A stretch of 64,000 bases of DNA from JABSOG01 sp041583135 (GCA_041583135.1 JBFHGJ010000019.1:1-64000), one strand, 5' to 3'; counted from the first letter of the stretch, positions 52,001 to 55,137 are shown. Notes: generated by a model from the letters alone, not told the origin. Made by a program: numbers and translations.

Positions 52001-54412
52001 ATTATCCCAGGGGCAAGTGCGAGTGCCTATATCATCTATACCTCAGGTTCGAGCGGCAAACCCAAAGGAGTTGAAATTACTCAGCAGGGACTTATCAACT
52101 ACTGTTTGTCCGTCGATCGTCAATTACACAAGCATTTTGACAACATCGATTTTTCCGGCAACTACGCCTTTGATATGGCCGTAACAACCAGTATTTGTCC
52201 GTTACTGCTTGGCCGGACAGTGTACATTTACGAAGGTGAAATTGAGGACATTGGCAGTTATCAGGCTTATCTTGATGCCAACCCCATTGCTTTTGTCAAA
52301 ATGACACCAAGCATGGCGCAGTTGATGCTCGCTGATAGGCAAAAGGAAGTGGCGACGCTCATGCTCGGTGGCGAAGCATTGACCTTTGAAGGGCTGAAAA
52401 CACTTAGTAGTCGAGCTAGGTTGATAGTGGATGAATATGGACCGACCGAAACGACTGTCGGTGTCACTTTGGCCCAAGTTTACCCGGCAAAACACCGAGG
52501 TGTCGGTAAGCCGTATGCCAATACCGAGATCTGCATTTTGAATGAATGGCTAAAGCCGGTGCCTCAAGGCGCCGTGGGTGAGTTGTGTATACATGGGCCT
52601 GCACTTGCTAAAGGATACTTAAATGCGCCTAGCGCCAATGGCTTTATCGACATTGAAGGTAGGCGATACTACCGCACTGGCGATTTGGCGAGGCTCAACA
52701 ATGAAGGTGATGTACTTTATCTCGGGCGACAAGACAGGCAGATCAAGCTTAACGGTTATCGTATTGAACCTACGGAGATTGAGCGGGCCTTGTTGCAAAT
52801 AGGCGGGGTGACTCAAGCGGTTGTTGGTGTGGCACGCGGACAAATCAATGGCTATTTGGTGCTTGAACCAAAGGTCACCGCACTGCAAGAGAGCGAGATA
52901 AGACAGTCACTAAGTGACAGTTTGCCCCGATATATGCAGCCGACGACATTGACATTTTTGCCACATTTACCGCTTACAGCCAACGGCAAGGTAGATTGGC
53001 AGCAGTTACCCGCTGGCAAGGTTGAAAAAGTACCATACAAAGCGCCACAAACACTATTGCAGCACCGTTTATGTCAAATGTTTGCTGAGGCGCTCAAAGT
53101 TAGACGCTTAGGTATTGAAGATAACATCTTCACACTTGGGGCCAATTCAATGTTGATCATGGCGGTAGCGCAACAAATAAAAAACGAGCTGAATATTCAA
53201 TGGCCATTGAGGCGATACTATCAATGCCCCAGCATCGCACAGCTCACAGGAGACGAAGGCACCGCTGAATATCTTGAGCTTGCAACACTGCTGCCGAGCT
53301 TGCCTTTTACTTTTGACCGCTCAGCAAACTCGCCTCGGTTAAACAACGGCATTTTGTTGCTTGGTGCAACGGGATTTGTCGGTCGTTATCTGTTGCGCCA
53401 ATTGCTCGGTCAGGCAAAGCGAAAGGTAGTCTGTCTTGTGCGCAGTAGCTCCAACAAGGCCGCTCGACAAAAATTAGTCGCCAACTTGCGCGATTATGGC
53501 CTGTGGCATGAGACGTTTGACAGCTTGCTTGAAGTGTTGGCCGGTGATATCGCTCAGCCTAAAATGGGGCTTTCAAACAGCATGTTCGCTACGCTTAGCC
53601 GCGATATCTACCGGGTGTACCACTGCGCAGGTGCAATAGATCATTTGGCCACCTTCGACCAGCTTAAAGCAGTCAATATCGATGGCTTGACTGAGGTGCT
53701 TGGTTTTGTCTCCCAAGGACAGACTAAGCGGTTGGAATACATTTGCACCAATAGTATTTTTGACAATCTTGGCGGCATGGAGGTTGATGAACATTCGCCG
53801 ATTGACAGGTTGCAGATCCGTCGTGATCAGGGCTATCAAGGGACAAAGTGGGTCGCGCAAAATATGGTGCTTAAAGCCTTTGACCAAGGACTACAGGGCA
53901 ACCTCTATCGATTGGGGTTGGTATGTGGTGCCAAAGGCAGCACAAAACATGACTCGTCCCAGTGGCTAAATCGTTTGATCGAAAGCTGTTTGCGTTTGGG
54001 ACTGTGCTTCAAAGAGCAAGGGATGACTGTGGCGGTAACACCTGTCGATTTTGTGGCTAAGGCCATTGTCGCGTTGGCCGAGTGTGAGCACACAAGGGAG
54101 GTATTCCATGTTGGCAGCAGTGAAACTGTAGACTTTACCGACTTGGTTTGCCGTTATAACCGGCAAACGACGATGCCTTTGCGCTTTGTCTCAGGCGATA
54201 ACTTCAAAAATGAAATAGATGCCGCCTTGGCTGCTGGCAAAGCGATCCCCGCAGCGTATATGTTCAGTGGGAAAAACAGCTTAAACGAAGACGGCTCTAT
54301 GGTTAAAGTCAGCAGCCACAATACCGATGCAGCTCTTGAAAGGCTTGGATTGACGCGGCCATCATTGGATGACGAACAGATAGCCGCCTTGTTTGATGTT
54401 AAGCGCCAATGA
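28052..54412 (+). CDS. Eight-module nonribosomal peptide synthetase with terminal reductase (about 8,786 aa)
   Basis: This single uninterrupted gene encodes a cytosolic NRPS of roughly 970 kDa. The domain order is C1-A1-T1 / C2-A2-T2 / C3-A3(MT)-T3 / C4-A4-T4 / C5-A5-T5 / C6-A6-T6 / C7-A7-T7 / C8-A8-T8 / R. All eight A domains keep the P-loop region and the A10 Lys (N/S/H-GK). All eight T domains keep the phosphopantetheine Ser. There is no separate E or TE domain. The terminal R domain predicts NAD(P)H-dependent release as an aldehyde or alcohol. Codes read by eye suggest X-X-NMeVal-X-Ser-X-Gly-Asn, with the same code at positions 1 and 4. ATG at 28052 is preferred over an in-frame TTG at 28037, though neither has a strong Shine-Dalgarno. 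The 3' end overlaps the convergent MlaC-like gene by 14 bp. No MbtH, PPTase, exporter or tailoring gene is adjacent. The product is not identified. Confidence 0.95.
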   Translation: MASKPAVSSSSTFALHPSQHNIYFDQILSPDSTLYQVGWYSQSDKAYCLQTLTQAWQLLCQHADALQLVIDSSNEAEPVQYTQKVTQEYPVVFVDCANEPDPKHSAREWMRQAINRKISLNSGPLNQVALLKLADNQYWLYTGFHHLKVDGQSCYLLHQWLHRLYHQLEANESTLWLNDIKPYLPEVAKAQHYLTSAHYQKDQNYWSEMLKKSNAFKLEPLYKTASKQNQSGEYCLALSSALSRQIQTFCHDHHISALALLSTVVNLYFAKISGKDDFLIGTTFHGRHAQQMDIIGMFCNPVPLHWHIGSMDSFLTLCQNMQQQLTDNREHRRFPASHMARLCHNGGDCHSDIHVVHDSFDKACAEHTTRRQFQITSAAESQPLNIRLLSLEKNQPLRLRVTYNFRYFNPLDIESLVERLLRLVTEGMRHPSKNALSFTLLDSKAQQRIAEFGQGPVMTLAPNLTLASWFAQSCRLYSDRVALRYEDQQLSYTELNAQVMQLGAVLRPYQNRPIALYMDKGFDMVVAILAVLSAGGCYVPLSTEQPFKLCQWIIDDTATPLILSQSHYLDTLNTCNTPVLAVDGFDSTMTEQPAHNSQITPAQLAYIIYTSGSTGKPKGVMVNHHNVVNLIAAQSKNLTIAKDDKLLWLLSYSFDASVEPLFLALLNGAELIIPSQDCNTQPQALKQIIKRHQVTMVHATASHLSALGSTIVQPSLKRVIFGGERGSDTLKAQFGTLLVNEYGLTESTVTAITSTDYDSHNSEGVIGKPIANCRAYVLSQSLELLPLGVPGELYLAGACVAQGYWQNAALTAERFIANPFVAGDRLFKTGDIARWVYTKDNKPVLEYIARKDAQIKVRGHRIEPGHIEAVLSAHEAVAQAVVTSQRQPNCDSRYMVAYVISQDGAQFNRAELLAYIADQLPAYMVPATIMPLSSVPKTSNGKIDYRALPQPEFIGKSDYVAPTTELEALLCQLWQQLLGRINVGIFDNFFTLGGDSIVAIKLLERLNQQGIELSISTLFAAPTIYQLCERLNDQGNTRPAMLNQCFELGEKSAAFVAEHYDIDTVFTATPLQQGMYFDCLKAPTGDYHLQLVIEYREAIDLPLLEQAWRALFICYPALNSAFVAPIEAGAELLQVICRASGRQAHSIDEHDWTHLTSTEFEVALSRLKAQDLNQSFDLSQPGLMRAYWLKAAAEQSYLLLSLHHIIVDGWSAELLLAKFHSGYQALKDNDALDKVIGKDQAFANAQRYLSQSRDQANDYWQQQKQRFDCINDLSCLAFDDEGEKAAGEVSLTLSLTLSRALSSTARATGVSLNALMQFAWHKLIQVFSQDRQTLVGVTVSGRQLPVIGVEDSIGLYINTLPLALDWHQDLTVIAQLQRINRLNGEMSHYHNVPLSLLQKPAEPLFQSLYLYQRFGGQKAAKTPHWQLLDKYERAVYPLQLSVIQDEHQLSLALRTAQGHFSHNDAQRMLKKLQLILEAVVQDPHQSHLNIHLIEPHEQSLLDGLCHFRPANLQRQTITACFEAQVAATPQHTALVYQGERMSYLSLNRRANRLAFILRQALKGEKRLIGLYFERHPNMIVAMLACLKACCAYVPLSPAHPAKRIRFILQHTEAPLVLCDRHTREPLEAMVATLPSQVFAIDEQPQAPADDLEVKPAADDLAYVIFTSGTTGTPKGVMIEHHAVMNTINGMKPIYNLGAQADKVGFFADYVFDVSVSEIFNTLLCGAQLHIFDDALKTDLDGLIDYVKTCQLNVLSLPPALLMVLPKVHLPSLKTILYAGEPCSEAAGAFWAEHYALYNCYGPTETAIYASAQRVQPARMRMIGKGMTQVALYVLDERRQPLPPGANGELYIAGAGLAKGYLRQKELTSEKFIEGPLRLYQSGDRVRLRSCGGLEFIGRADRQIKLNGYRIELSEVEAAIVNHCAIERAIVVVQNQQLLAYCLTPEQPDAKRLKAILETVLPHYQIPTHWQRLEAIPLTLSGKIDYQALQSMPSHDNGSHVAPRNDLEHRLCRLWQEVLSVRSVGIFDHFFALGGNSIDAIALCSAISNALHIKLPLSVLLENLTVAQLAANLADVQSDTIRPLHAKRYPLSYAQQRLLFVENFNQGSSAYHMPYVVEVLDEQQVTRLKHAIDQVIDRHSPLHGLYLNDSEGVCVKTTEHRPMWQQKHAATQQAFNTQLKADIANTFDLAGEGAVQLVHYQVATGHYLMVMFHHIAFDGWSIAPFLADLRQAFATPDKPLAPLEIEYGDFAIWQQHHLNDARLDTQIRYWQHQLEGIKPLQLPTDFTRPAQFDYQGAWQTFSLDQSLSEALRALARNERVSLYTVLLSAFKLALACFSAEQDISVGSPSDNRHYPQIQNMVGFFVNALVMRSKIVPTLSVSAWIQQVNGTVIAAKCHQDLPFEQLVDSLEIDRSASHHPVFQVMFTVQDFSAQMMTPVGLPLKALPLSHINQLQQSAKFDLTLFISDGQAQLSAELNYATSLFKPDTIETFVRLFKHVLQQFAQAPSQSLSALSWLQNPDSAKQAKVTVPVKNLVDIFDDRVLNCGDSIALSSCTEQLSYRQLDNKAGQLANRLTQTTQPGLVVVYLPRCIDMVVAMLGILKTGQAYVPLSPDLVKYRARFILQDCNAQIVVSHKRYFDFLYALEPSLTLIDIEDLDFQPHSFEPIRFSAQQCAYVMYTSGTSGEPKGVLIPHCAITSLIFDQAFDEIGPKDTILHLSDPGFDAATFEIWSALLKGARSHIAAADQPLDSNAIGQLLSEQTISVCWFTRALFDLLYHEQNDLFAGLNYLIVGGEALTPWIVKALSRAPHRPKHLFNGYGPTESTTFTTLWRFADFHGSVPIGKAVGAREVYVLDDQFRPVPEGAAGQLFIGGAGLALGYLNQPSLTEAAFVRTPFGRLYRSGDKVRRMSCGNLQYLGRFDLQVKIRGFRVEVAEIEHQLNALAAIAHACVVAQPFNGQLQLLAFCQLAQAPQQAQDSVADWQSLYQQLYQSAGTETFDTSGWNSSFDGSPIDRQQMREWVEATVTRLKQSQPTSVIEIGCGTGLLMYQLINSVERYQGIDFSRAVVNRLQDALAQQKIHHASVLAAEATELNKLDFSETDLVVLNSVVQYFPSLDYLERVLKGVLDRLSGGCIFIGDVRDLRLLKHFQQATNRNDKESELLLDPNYFIDLATRFEQIARVEIMPKFGVARHEMNLYRYDVVIHIGRKIAHKPVVVEQLPNQRLVAGAKTIEALSEGQYRVYLDLDDPFKWHRVKLPSAAHAQGYFASLSPSKTRFANVPAPRGYDFSEVKQALSAKLPDYMLPAFYVAVDTMPITRNGKVDRTALKALFDTQNHCYKAPETALQHSLCQIWQQVLGVGRVGIDDNFFDLGGNSINAIRLCRAIDEGLGKRLSLAQLFEYQTIALIAKRLEDSDERIVKTDQRYVPLSFAQERLYFIEQFEKGSSAYHNPMLFALAQGDELSDIEAALNTIIACHEPLRTVFDRSPQGKLYQRLVNKPLSIDTEQLSAQKPLEARAKQIINQPFELHREIPIRARCLHSDDVRYLLIVIHHIAFDGWSLERFLCDLYRCLRQGKGIKAPSIGYRDYACWQRQNLQGKHLTNLLQYWHKQLHGFEPLQLPLDKPRPARFDYCGARLSFQLSAALSADLKALAKANHTSLYTLLLSGFYVTLSLYSNQDDIVIGSPSDNRDLPQTQQLIGFFVNALALRAKVDGKGSFASLLRQVHGTVTQGKAHQALPFEQLVTHMQVPPDPSRHPIFQVMFSLQSFGYHSTMPFEPVALELYRPAKFDLTVMLNDATEQIGGSFDYAVALFNPDSIASIAALYRRILTAMVADIHQPIAQVTLVDTPPLEVENAMVSDTLVSVFENQVLTTPNAVALVGEHLSLSYAQLNRKANRLAAKLSHKKALVGKIVALICPHEVDAVVALLAIVKTGAAYVALPPEYPDARIKFILEDADVAAVVCTEPCQSRLSALTQAPVFTTADSEFSSSNLNLPIACDDLAYVLYTSGSSGAPKGVMVEHRHVIALINAQRSAFDFKADERVILLAKLNFDASVEQLFLALLTGAQLHVVEAGKIVANQITHLHGTPNHLLALGDFTQQHSLRRVISGGDKCPEKLYRRWGKLLINEYGPTETTVTALESVAAKGQKPYKTIGRPITGVVVYVLSKYAQRLPKGAVGELYIGGSGVARGYLNRQPLTDAHFVPNPFGGGTVYRSGDLVRELESGELQFIGRSDRQLKIRGFRIEASEVEAALLSFDGVHEAAVVGHKQGLDERLLAYVVGDVEIEPLNRYLATQLPAFMLPWQITNIPSMPLNASGKLDVAALPLSTEKARQPKPQSAQTRLQSQLLTLWQSVLDNDDIGVHDNFFRLGGNSISAIELCAAIERHLAVEAPVATLFEYPTIAAFSERLEQQPVSIQGQHLTQYPLSFAQQRMLFIEQFEGGSDIYHMPYLVALDDDTNLDKLTESFNLMAQHHQIMRTVFADEQTQRVIEHRFCLGVVKPLSALAQDIRTPFDLTAQPALRLRLYQDGRRRYLLMLWHHIAFDGWSAALFFKQLGKVYHCLLNNTDYVFEKTPICYGDYALWQRQVLAGNKQALVSYWQEKLRDFSDLDLPTDKPRPMQFDYRGDNLMFALPAELADDLNRLAKRQETTLYCVLLSGFGLMLSSLSMQRNIVIGTPINNRHYRQTQALVGLFVNSLAIGVNIELSDRVADLIRKNHQTLIGAKLHQDLPFEQLLECLDCPRDLSRHSIFQVLFSFEHGSQHDMYQGLPFEPVERQGMYSPARFDLSLYVTSCEAGLTCVFNYALSLFEKSSMNQYAELYQQVLRLMVSNEDQLLMALPLGTPLSTKVDHEPPQQHLVDLFEAQVNKTPDQHALYFEQAALTYQALNQLANGLAFAIIDKTRGRVLSDCIIGLCFERSVEMVISVLAVLKAGAAYLPLEPNTPQQRLEYLLADSQTTLVLTDEQQIGRFATASAMVVNHASLNKVSQSPKVAIDGQSLAYVIYTSGTTGEPKGVMVEHQAIVNRLMWMQRQYPLSAQDKVLLKTPFTFDVSVWELLWAVEVGAGIVIAPPNSHKSPDVLMNLIEQYEISTLHFVPSMLEAFCQSIERLPGCITRLFCSGEALEQHHLNAYRKVRVRRGILHNLYGPTEAAIDVSHFDSADLQQGFVPIGKAIDNIELLLLNDALKPVPQGAAGELYIGGIGLARGYLNRPELSDALFIDNPFGQGRLYKTGDKARRLSCGNLQFLGRLDNQLKVRGVRIEPGEVIKALCEFEEVAQAAVVLIEQALVAYVVADSLPHNWQLVLKGKLPEQYIPTQLVRLDALPLTAHGKLDSRSLPAPQKQIGSEYVPPTTELEHQLCAIWQQQLALPQVSITADFFALGGHSISALKIVAQIKKQLALSLTLECLFKYRTIAAISGRLKPVEDVITPLKAQRYRLSYAQQRVLFIERFEGGTSAYHIPVLVRLSHTPDIDKFNQIVKAHPILNAVYCRQDNEDYFAFCDQPIAVKQQHINHSQLQSKVIELVNQPFDLSCEPSLRLHVLKSDVADHLLMLFHHIAFDQWSWGLFVDGLNDRVVAKPRINYGDYGTWQRQQLQSEQGNRLKQYWLKQLDGFETLALPYDKPRPTKVCHDGAKVGFTLNRTQSDRLRAMAKSHQVSLYSLLLSGFYYTLYGLSGQTDIIVGTPSDNREQPMTQTLIGFFVNTLALRVTIEPDESVVQLVKKVQQVVTLAKAHQELPFEQLVDLLQVPRDLSRHPLFQVMFILHSHTGTQQTLPFGEVIDIDGFSPAKFDLSLSVYDSDILRGEFTYATSLFAHDTIQGFVDIYCRILSQLGEQNQALRWLSDEQLAYQVHRLNQTGAPQWHNKTLTALFSEQVAKTPDKTALIYDGVQMSYRQLAHQANRLASVLVNEQSQYVALYLERDFAMVVAIIAVLKAGKAYVPLSTNAPLKRTELILQDVGTDVVITNQCHQHHFAHLNVIAVETIDGQGDEHIDRVDSAQQHAFVIYTSGTTARPKGVVMSHGAIAERAYFMAQTGALWQNHHLLKNNYIFDASVACIFGHLLVGGTLVVARSCFDPHEIDRLCALHPVNSAHFVPSQYSALAQRAPVLSKIHFSGEDLTQEQLALIDLTKTQVFNYYGPTEAGEASFHVATSTDDAHVLGRPFNGVRFYVLSACLQVVPFGCPGELYIAGVGLAEGYLNQPQLTSQRFIANPFGEGRIYQTGDRVRYREDGALIYLGRIDNQIKIRGMRIEPSEIESALSAFGEVKQAVVRYSDHLAAYIVTSNGAGIDLSLLETFLADQLPTHMLPSSYTCLSEMPLTANGKLDVKALPVPQRIVERTYVEPQSKLERQLCQLWQQCLNITKVGIEDNFFALGGHSMSAVTVSCAIEQALNVHLPIATLFAHPSVKQLAHYIETTQAKAQTLNHVEQAVYPLSFAQQRMLFLHQWSEQSSLYHIPYVAQLNTDADLNRLHQALERTIAQYPILSGKFSAKGQQLIARSVTIKEAHFNSIQQMEQAVVADIEAPFNLSEGPIVRLGFYHGEGRRLMLLLFHHIGFDGRSLQLVLSTLNTLYHRPNADLPSQQIHYGDYALAESSLARSDEHYWSVQLKNCMQSPMPTDFSRPLQFDHNGEELRFTIDNAQLEQLKVLGAQCEVSLYSVLLSAFYAAVALYADSDDIVIGTPSDNREHGQLQSLVGLFVNTLPLRVTVDVTAPVSRLLGQVQRCLTDAKAHQQVPFERMIELVSAPRDSSRHPIFQLQFSYLTVGQAPSDAPFVLTHRCQSKIQAKFDLSLYVFESTDGLHCSFNYASALFARQTIESFAHSYRQLLQGFLAGSEQSIGDIPLTDINALAFNHNRVTVPEGSYHFVELFEAQVARTPRADALITTQDTFNYQTLNDKANALGREINRITQGKNCLVALYLKRNSDMVVALLALMKARCAYLPIALDQPAKRIRQILDDAKPALLLVNQQDQLSDDVARETPRLAVEGHGMDSNFAAVDYQPDDLAYVLYTSGTTGQPKGVMVNQRCFAGFITTALAELTDKPLHCLSLTQYSFDIFGLEYGGALLSGGCLYLTDLDQATTVLSQYRGAINFIQQTPSVWQLMLDKLPQLSLLNNTLALVGGECCDEGLLKQLAHHARRVTQVYGPTESCIWSTYHHYQNQGSTPQGNIIGKPFAHESILVLNGAGKAAINGAVGELYIGGAYLSEGYLNQAALSAQRFVFINKARYYRTGDTVRLMPDGNLAFLGRKDSQLKLRGYRIEPQEIEQVFVQQGGAAQALVRVFEQQLVAYVIGQLKADFDPADWLPQYMIPQWVEPLDAIPLNSSGKVANDLLPNPTPKDAHQYHPPRNELQQVLCDIWAEVFAIDRVGIDCDFFGLGGHSVLAITLCDAIAARTGLEVAVATLFSAPTVSKLAAKLTSDATAPIEAIEALAYPLSYAQRRMLFLAELNHDSPSYHIPLLVGLEPSVTSDEIAEAIAQISQYQPILRTIFPALNAQVIIDSPVKVEVTNFADTMTLIQEVKAFCQQPFDMRQTPGFRVKLFESECLPRHLLFVWHHGVFDAISVALFVEAMAQCFNEDGLSLHQPDVHYGHYSLWQQQQLVEQREQLLNYWLTQFKGYTPFQLPTDKPRPPQWQDTGADHIFGLGVWLSQSLRQYAKSRCISLHNLMLAALNVSLGTFSAEKDIAVAIASQNRDTQQCRGLMGLFVNTLAIRTQLDANAKLETIAKTVQQAVVTAKLHHQLPFEQLIEALDLPTDTSRQPLVEVMFAMVQRSVDEPPKPLLPAMASVSAQLPSTAKFDLSLFVSDSQEDITCNFNYATALFETGTIAQLASLYQEVLEQFVDNANQTICELNFKAIAKVQGPVIHHGFNALVDMFALSVAQNAQKTAIVCGNRRLSYEELDTLTDRLAVKLSDNQGPVALYFERSVKMLLAMVAAIKAGRAYVPLSVADPLGRVHEILQDCGATEVITTTELAGAFADVDVNVIDSFEGAGKAIIPGASASAYIIYTSGSSGKPKGVEITQQGLINYCLSVDRQLHKHFDNIDFSGNYAFDMAVTTSICPLLLGRTVYIYEGEIEDIGSYQAYLDANPIAFVKMTPSMAQLMLADRQKEVATLMLGGEALTFEGLKTLSSRARLIVDEYGPTETTVGVTLAQVYPAKHRGVGKPYANTEICILNEWLKPVPQGAVGELCIHGPALAKGYLNAPSANGFIDIEGRRYYRTGDLARLNNEGDVLYLGRQDRQIKLNGYRIEPTEIERALLQIGGVTQAVVGVARGQINGYLVLEPKVTALQESEIRQSLSDSLPRYMQPTTLTFLPHLPLTANGKVDWQQLPAGKVEKVPYKAPQTLLQHRLCQMFAEALKVRRLGIEDNIFTLGANSMLIMAVAQQIKNELNIQWPLRRYYQCPSIAQLTGDEGTAEYLELATLLPSLPFTFDRSANSPRLNNGILLLGATGFVGRYLLRQLLGQAKRKVVCLVRSSSNKAARQKLVANLRDYGLWHETFDSLLEVLAGDIAQPKMGLSNSMFATLSRDIYRVYHCAGAIDHLATFDQLKAVNIDGLTEVLGFVSQGQTKRLEYICTNSIFDNLGGMEVDEHSPIDRLQIRRDQGYQGTKWVAQNMVLKAFDQGLQGNLYRLGLVCGAKGSTKHDSSQWLNRLIESCLRLGLCFKEQGMTVAVTPVDFVAKAIVALAECEHTREVFHVGSSETVDFTDLVCRYNRQTTMPLRFVSGDNFKNEIDAALAAGKAIPAAYMFSGKNSLNEDGSMVKVSSHNTDAALERLGLTRPSLDDEQIAALFDVKRQ
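28090..31180 (+). other. NRPS module 1: C(starter-like)-A1-T1
   Basis: C1 (about 28090-29340) keeps HHLKVDG although nothing precedes it, so it probably condenses an acyl or other starter onto residue 1. A1 (about 29430-30890) has YTSGSTGKPKG. By alignment to known cores, its specificity positions read D-A-E-H-I-G-E-V-T, the same as A4. E at position 239 is seen in A domains for Lys-like residues, so a basic amino acid is possible. T1 has GGDSI with the Ser codon at 31037, the form common before epimerising or D-accepting domains. Confidence 0.75.
31220..34290 (+). other. NRPS module 2: C2-A2-T2
   Basis: C2 starts FTATPLQQGM and keeps HHIIVDGWS (about 31655). Its N-terminal style differs from the YPLS(F/Y)AQ start of C3-C8 and resembles the D-accepting or dual condensation class. 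A2 (about 32590-34010) has specificity positions D-V-S-L-L-A-C-I-Y, which match no code I know; a hydrophobic residue is a guess. T2 is GGNSI with the Ser codon at 34157. Confidence 0.75.
34300..38300 (+). other. NRPS module 3: C3-A3(N-MT)-T3, predicted N-methyl-Val
   Basis: C3 keeps HHIAFDGWS (about 34682). A3 reads D-A-F-W-I-G-G-T-F, exactly the classical Val code. A methyltransferase of about 230 residues (about 36960-37660) is inserted inside the A domain, between KIRGFRVE (A8) and RNGKVD (A10). It has the SAM-binding IEIGCGTGLL near 37155 and downstream VLNSVVQYF. Insertion there is the usual place for NRPS N-methyltransferases. T3 is GGNSI with the Ser codon at 38165. Confidence 0.85.
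38300..41280 (+). other. NRPS module 4: C4-A4-T4
   Basis: C4 keeps HHIAFDGWS (about 38691). A4 (about 39620-41020) has YTSGSSGAPKG and specificity positions D-A-E-H-I-G-E-V-T, identical to A1, so residues 1 and 4 should be the same amino acid. T4 is GGNSI with the Ser codon at 41156. Confidence 0.8.
41300..44320 (+). other. NRPS module 5: C5-A5-T5, predicted Ser
   Basis: C5 keeps HHIAFDGWS (about 41651). A5 has FDVSVWELLW, LHFVPSML, FCSGEAL and NLYGPTEAAIDV, giving D-V-W-H-F-S-L-I-D. This is the code of Ser-activating EntF apart from I for V. T5 is GGHSI with the Ser codon at 44186. Confidence 0.85.
44320..47290 (+). other. NRPS module 6: C6-A6-T6, unassigned residue
   Basis: C6 has HHIAFDQW in place of HHxxxDG. 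A6 (about 45620-47030) has two oddities: the A3 core reads YTSGTTARPKG (Ala where Gly is standard), and the specificity positions read D-A-A-H-H-S-Y-E-A, which match no code I know. T6 is GGHSM with the Ser codon at 47159. Confidence 0.75.
47300..50300 (+). other. NRPS module 7: C7-A7-T7, predicted Gly
   Basis: C7 keeps HHIGFDG (about 47679). A7 reads D-I-L-Q-L-G-V-I-W, one conservative change from the classical Gly code. T7 is GGHSV with the Ser codon at 50162. Confidence 0.8.
50300..53290 (+). other. NRPS module 8: C8-A8-T8, predicted Asn
   Basis: C8 has HHGVFDA, with Ala in place of the final Gly of HHxxxDG. A8 reads D-M-T-K-M-G-E-V-G, close to the Asn code DLTKLGEVG. T8 has LGANSM with the Ser codon at 53147; Ala replaces the second Gly, perhaps reflecting its partner R domain. 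Confidence 0.75.
53330..54409 (+). other. NRPS terminal thioester reductase (R) domain
   Basis: This is a short-chain-dehydrogenase-like domain of about 360 residues fused to the C-terminus. It has the nucleotide-binding LLLGATGFVGRYLL and a catalytic TNSIF...YQGTKW (Thr/Ser, Tyr, Lys). Such domains release the peptidyl thioester as an aldehyde using NAD(P)H, and some reduce it further to an alcohol. They replace the thioesterase. Confidence 0.88.
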
Positions 54413-55049
54413 TGATGTCGGCTTTGGCTTTTTCGACCAGTAACTTGGTTGCTTTTGCTACCCCGTCGTTTTGGCGCAAAATGGCCATCAGCTCGCTGCG
54501 TTTGGAATCGAGCAGACTGATCCCCTGGGCTTTGAGATCAAAGGCTTTCCATTGTCCGGTCTTTTTGTTGAAACGGACTCTAAAGTCAATGGCCAAATCG
54601 TCGCCGCCTTGGTTTTTGACCGTGGTTTTCACCTCTACGACCTTTTTACCGTTAAAAGGCTGTGGCTTGGCAAATTCAACAGGCTGATTGTCGTATTTGG
54701 CGAAAATGGTGGCATAGGTGGTGATCAGGTAGTTTTTAAATGCCGCGCTAAAGGCTTTTTTCTCTGCGGCGTTGGCATTGACTTTATATAAGATCCAACG
54801 TGAGGCAAAGCTGTGGTCGATATAAGGCATCAGTTCTTGTTCGACAATTTGCTTGAGATGATTGGGATTGGCGCTTATCGCGGCGCTATCGTGATGGATA
54901 CGGGCAAAAGTGCTTTGGGCGACCTGTTGGATCATTTGATAGGGGTCTTGGGCTATCACCGCTGGCTTTTGAGCCGCAGCGCTGCCAAAGCTGATGATGA
55001 CCAGTAACGTGCCCAATAGATATGAGCTGATTTGGCGCAAAGTATTCAT
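54399..55049 (-). CDS. MlaC-like phospholipid-binding protein
   Basis: This 216-residue exported protein has a signal peptide (to about residue 26, SFGSAAAQ). Its body follows MlaC: DPYQMIQQVAQSTF, LKQIVEQELMPYIDHSFASRWIL, AFKNYLITTYATIFAKYDNQPVEF and a C-terminal WKAFDLKAQGISLLDSKRSEL. MlaC shuttles phospholipids between the outer-membrane MlaA-porin complex and the MlaFEDB transporter. No other mla gene is adjacent, so this is a solitary copy. Its last 14 bp overlap the end of the convergent NRPS gene. Confidence 0.85.
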   Translation of the reverse strand: MNTLRQISSYLLGTLLVIISFGSAAAQKPAVIAQDPYQMIQQVAQSTFARIHHDSAAISANPNHLKQIVEQELMPYIDHSFASRWILYKVNANAAEKKAFSAAFKNYLITTYATIFAKYDNQPVEFAKPQPFNGKKVVEVKTTVKNQGGDDLAIDFRVRFNKKTGQWKAFDLKAQGISLLDSKRSELMAILRQNDGVAKATKLLVEKAKADIIIGA

Positions 55050-55115
55050 GTTGTTGTCCGCAAGTCATTTGAATTACCGACAGTCTATGGCCGCTTGGCT
55101 GAATCGAAAATGAAC

Positions 55116-55137
55116 AAGGGCGCCGATTGGCGCCCTT
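55116..55137 (-). terminator. Hairpin terminator of sppA
   Basis: A perfect AAGGGCGCC / GGCGCCCTT stem with a 4-nt loop lies about 27 bp beyond the sppA stop. On the minus strand it is followed by GTTCATTTTC. Confidence 0.7.

Noticed and set aside
28052..54412. Epimerisation or thioesterase domains in the NRPS
   Set aside because: I looked for an E domain after each carrier and for a GxSxG thioesterase at the end. Every carrier is followed directly by a C domain, and the end is a reductase.
27015..54412. Lipoprotein plus NRPS as one biosynthetic operon
   Set aside because: A hairpin and a plausible separate promoter lie between them, and a SPOR-like lipoprotein has no evident role in peptide synthesis.
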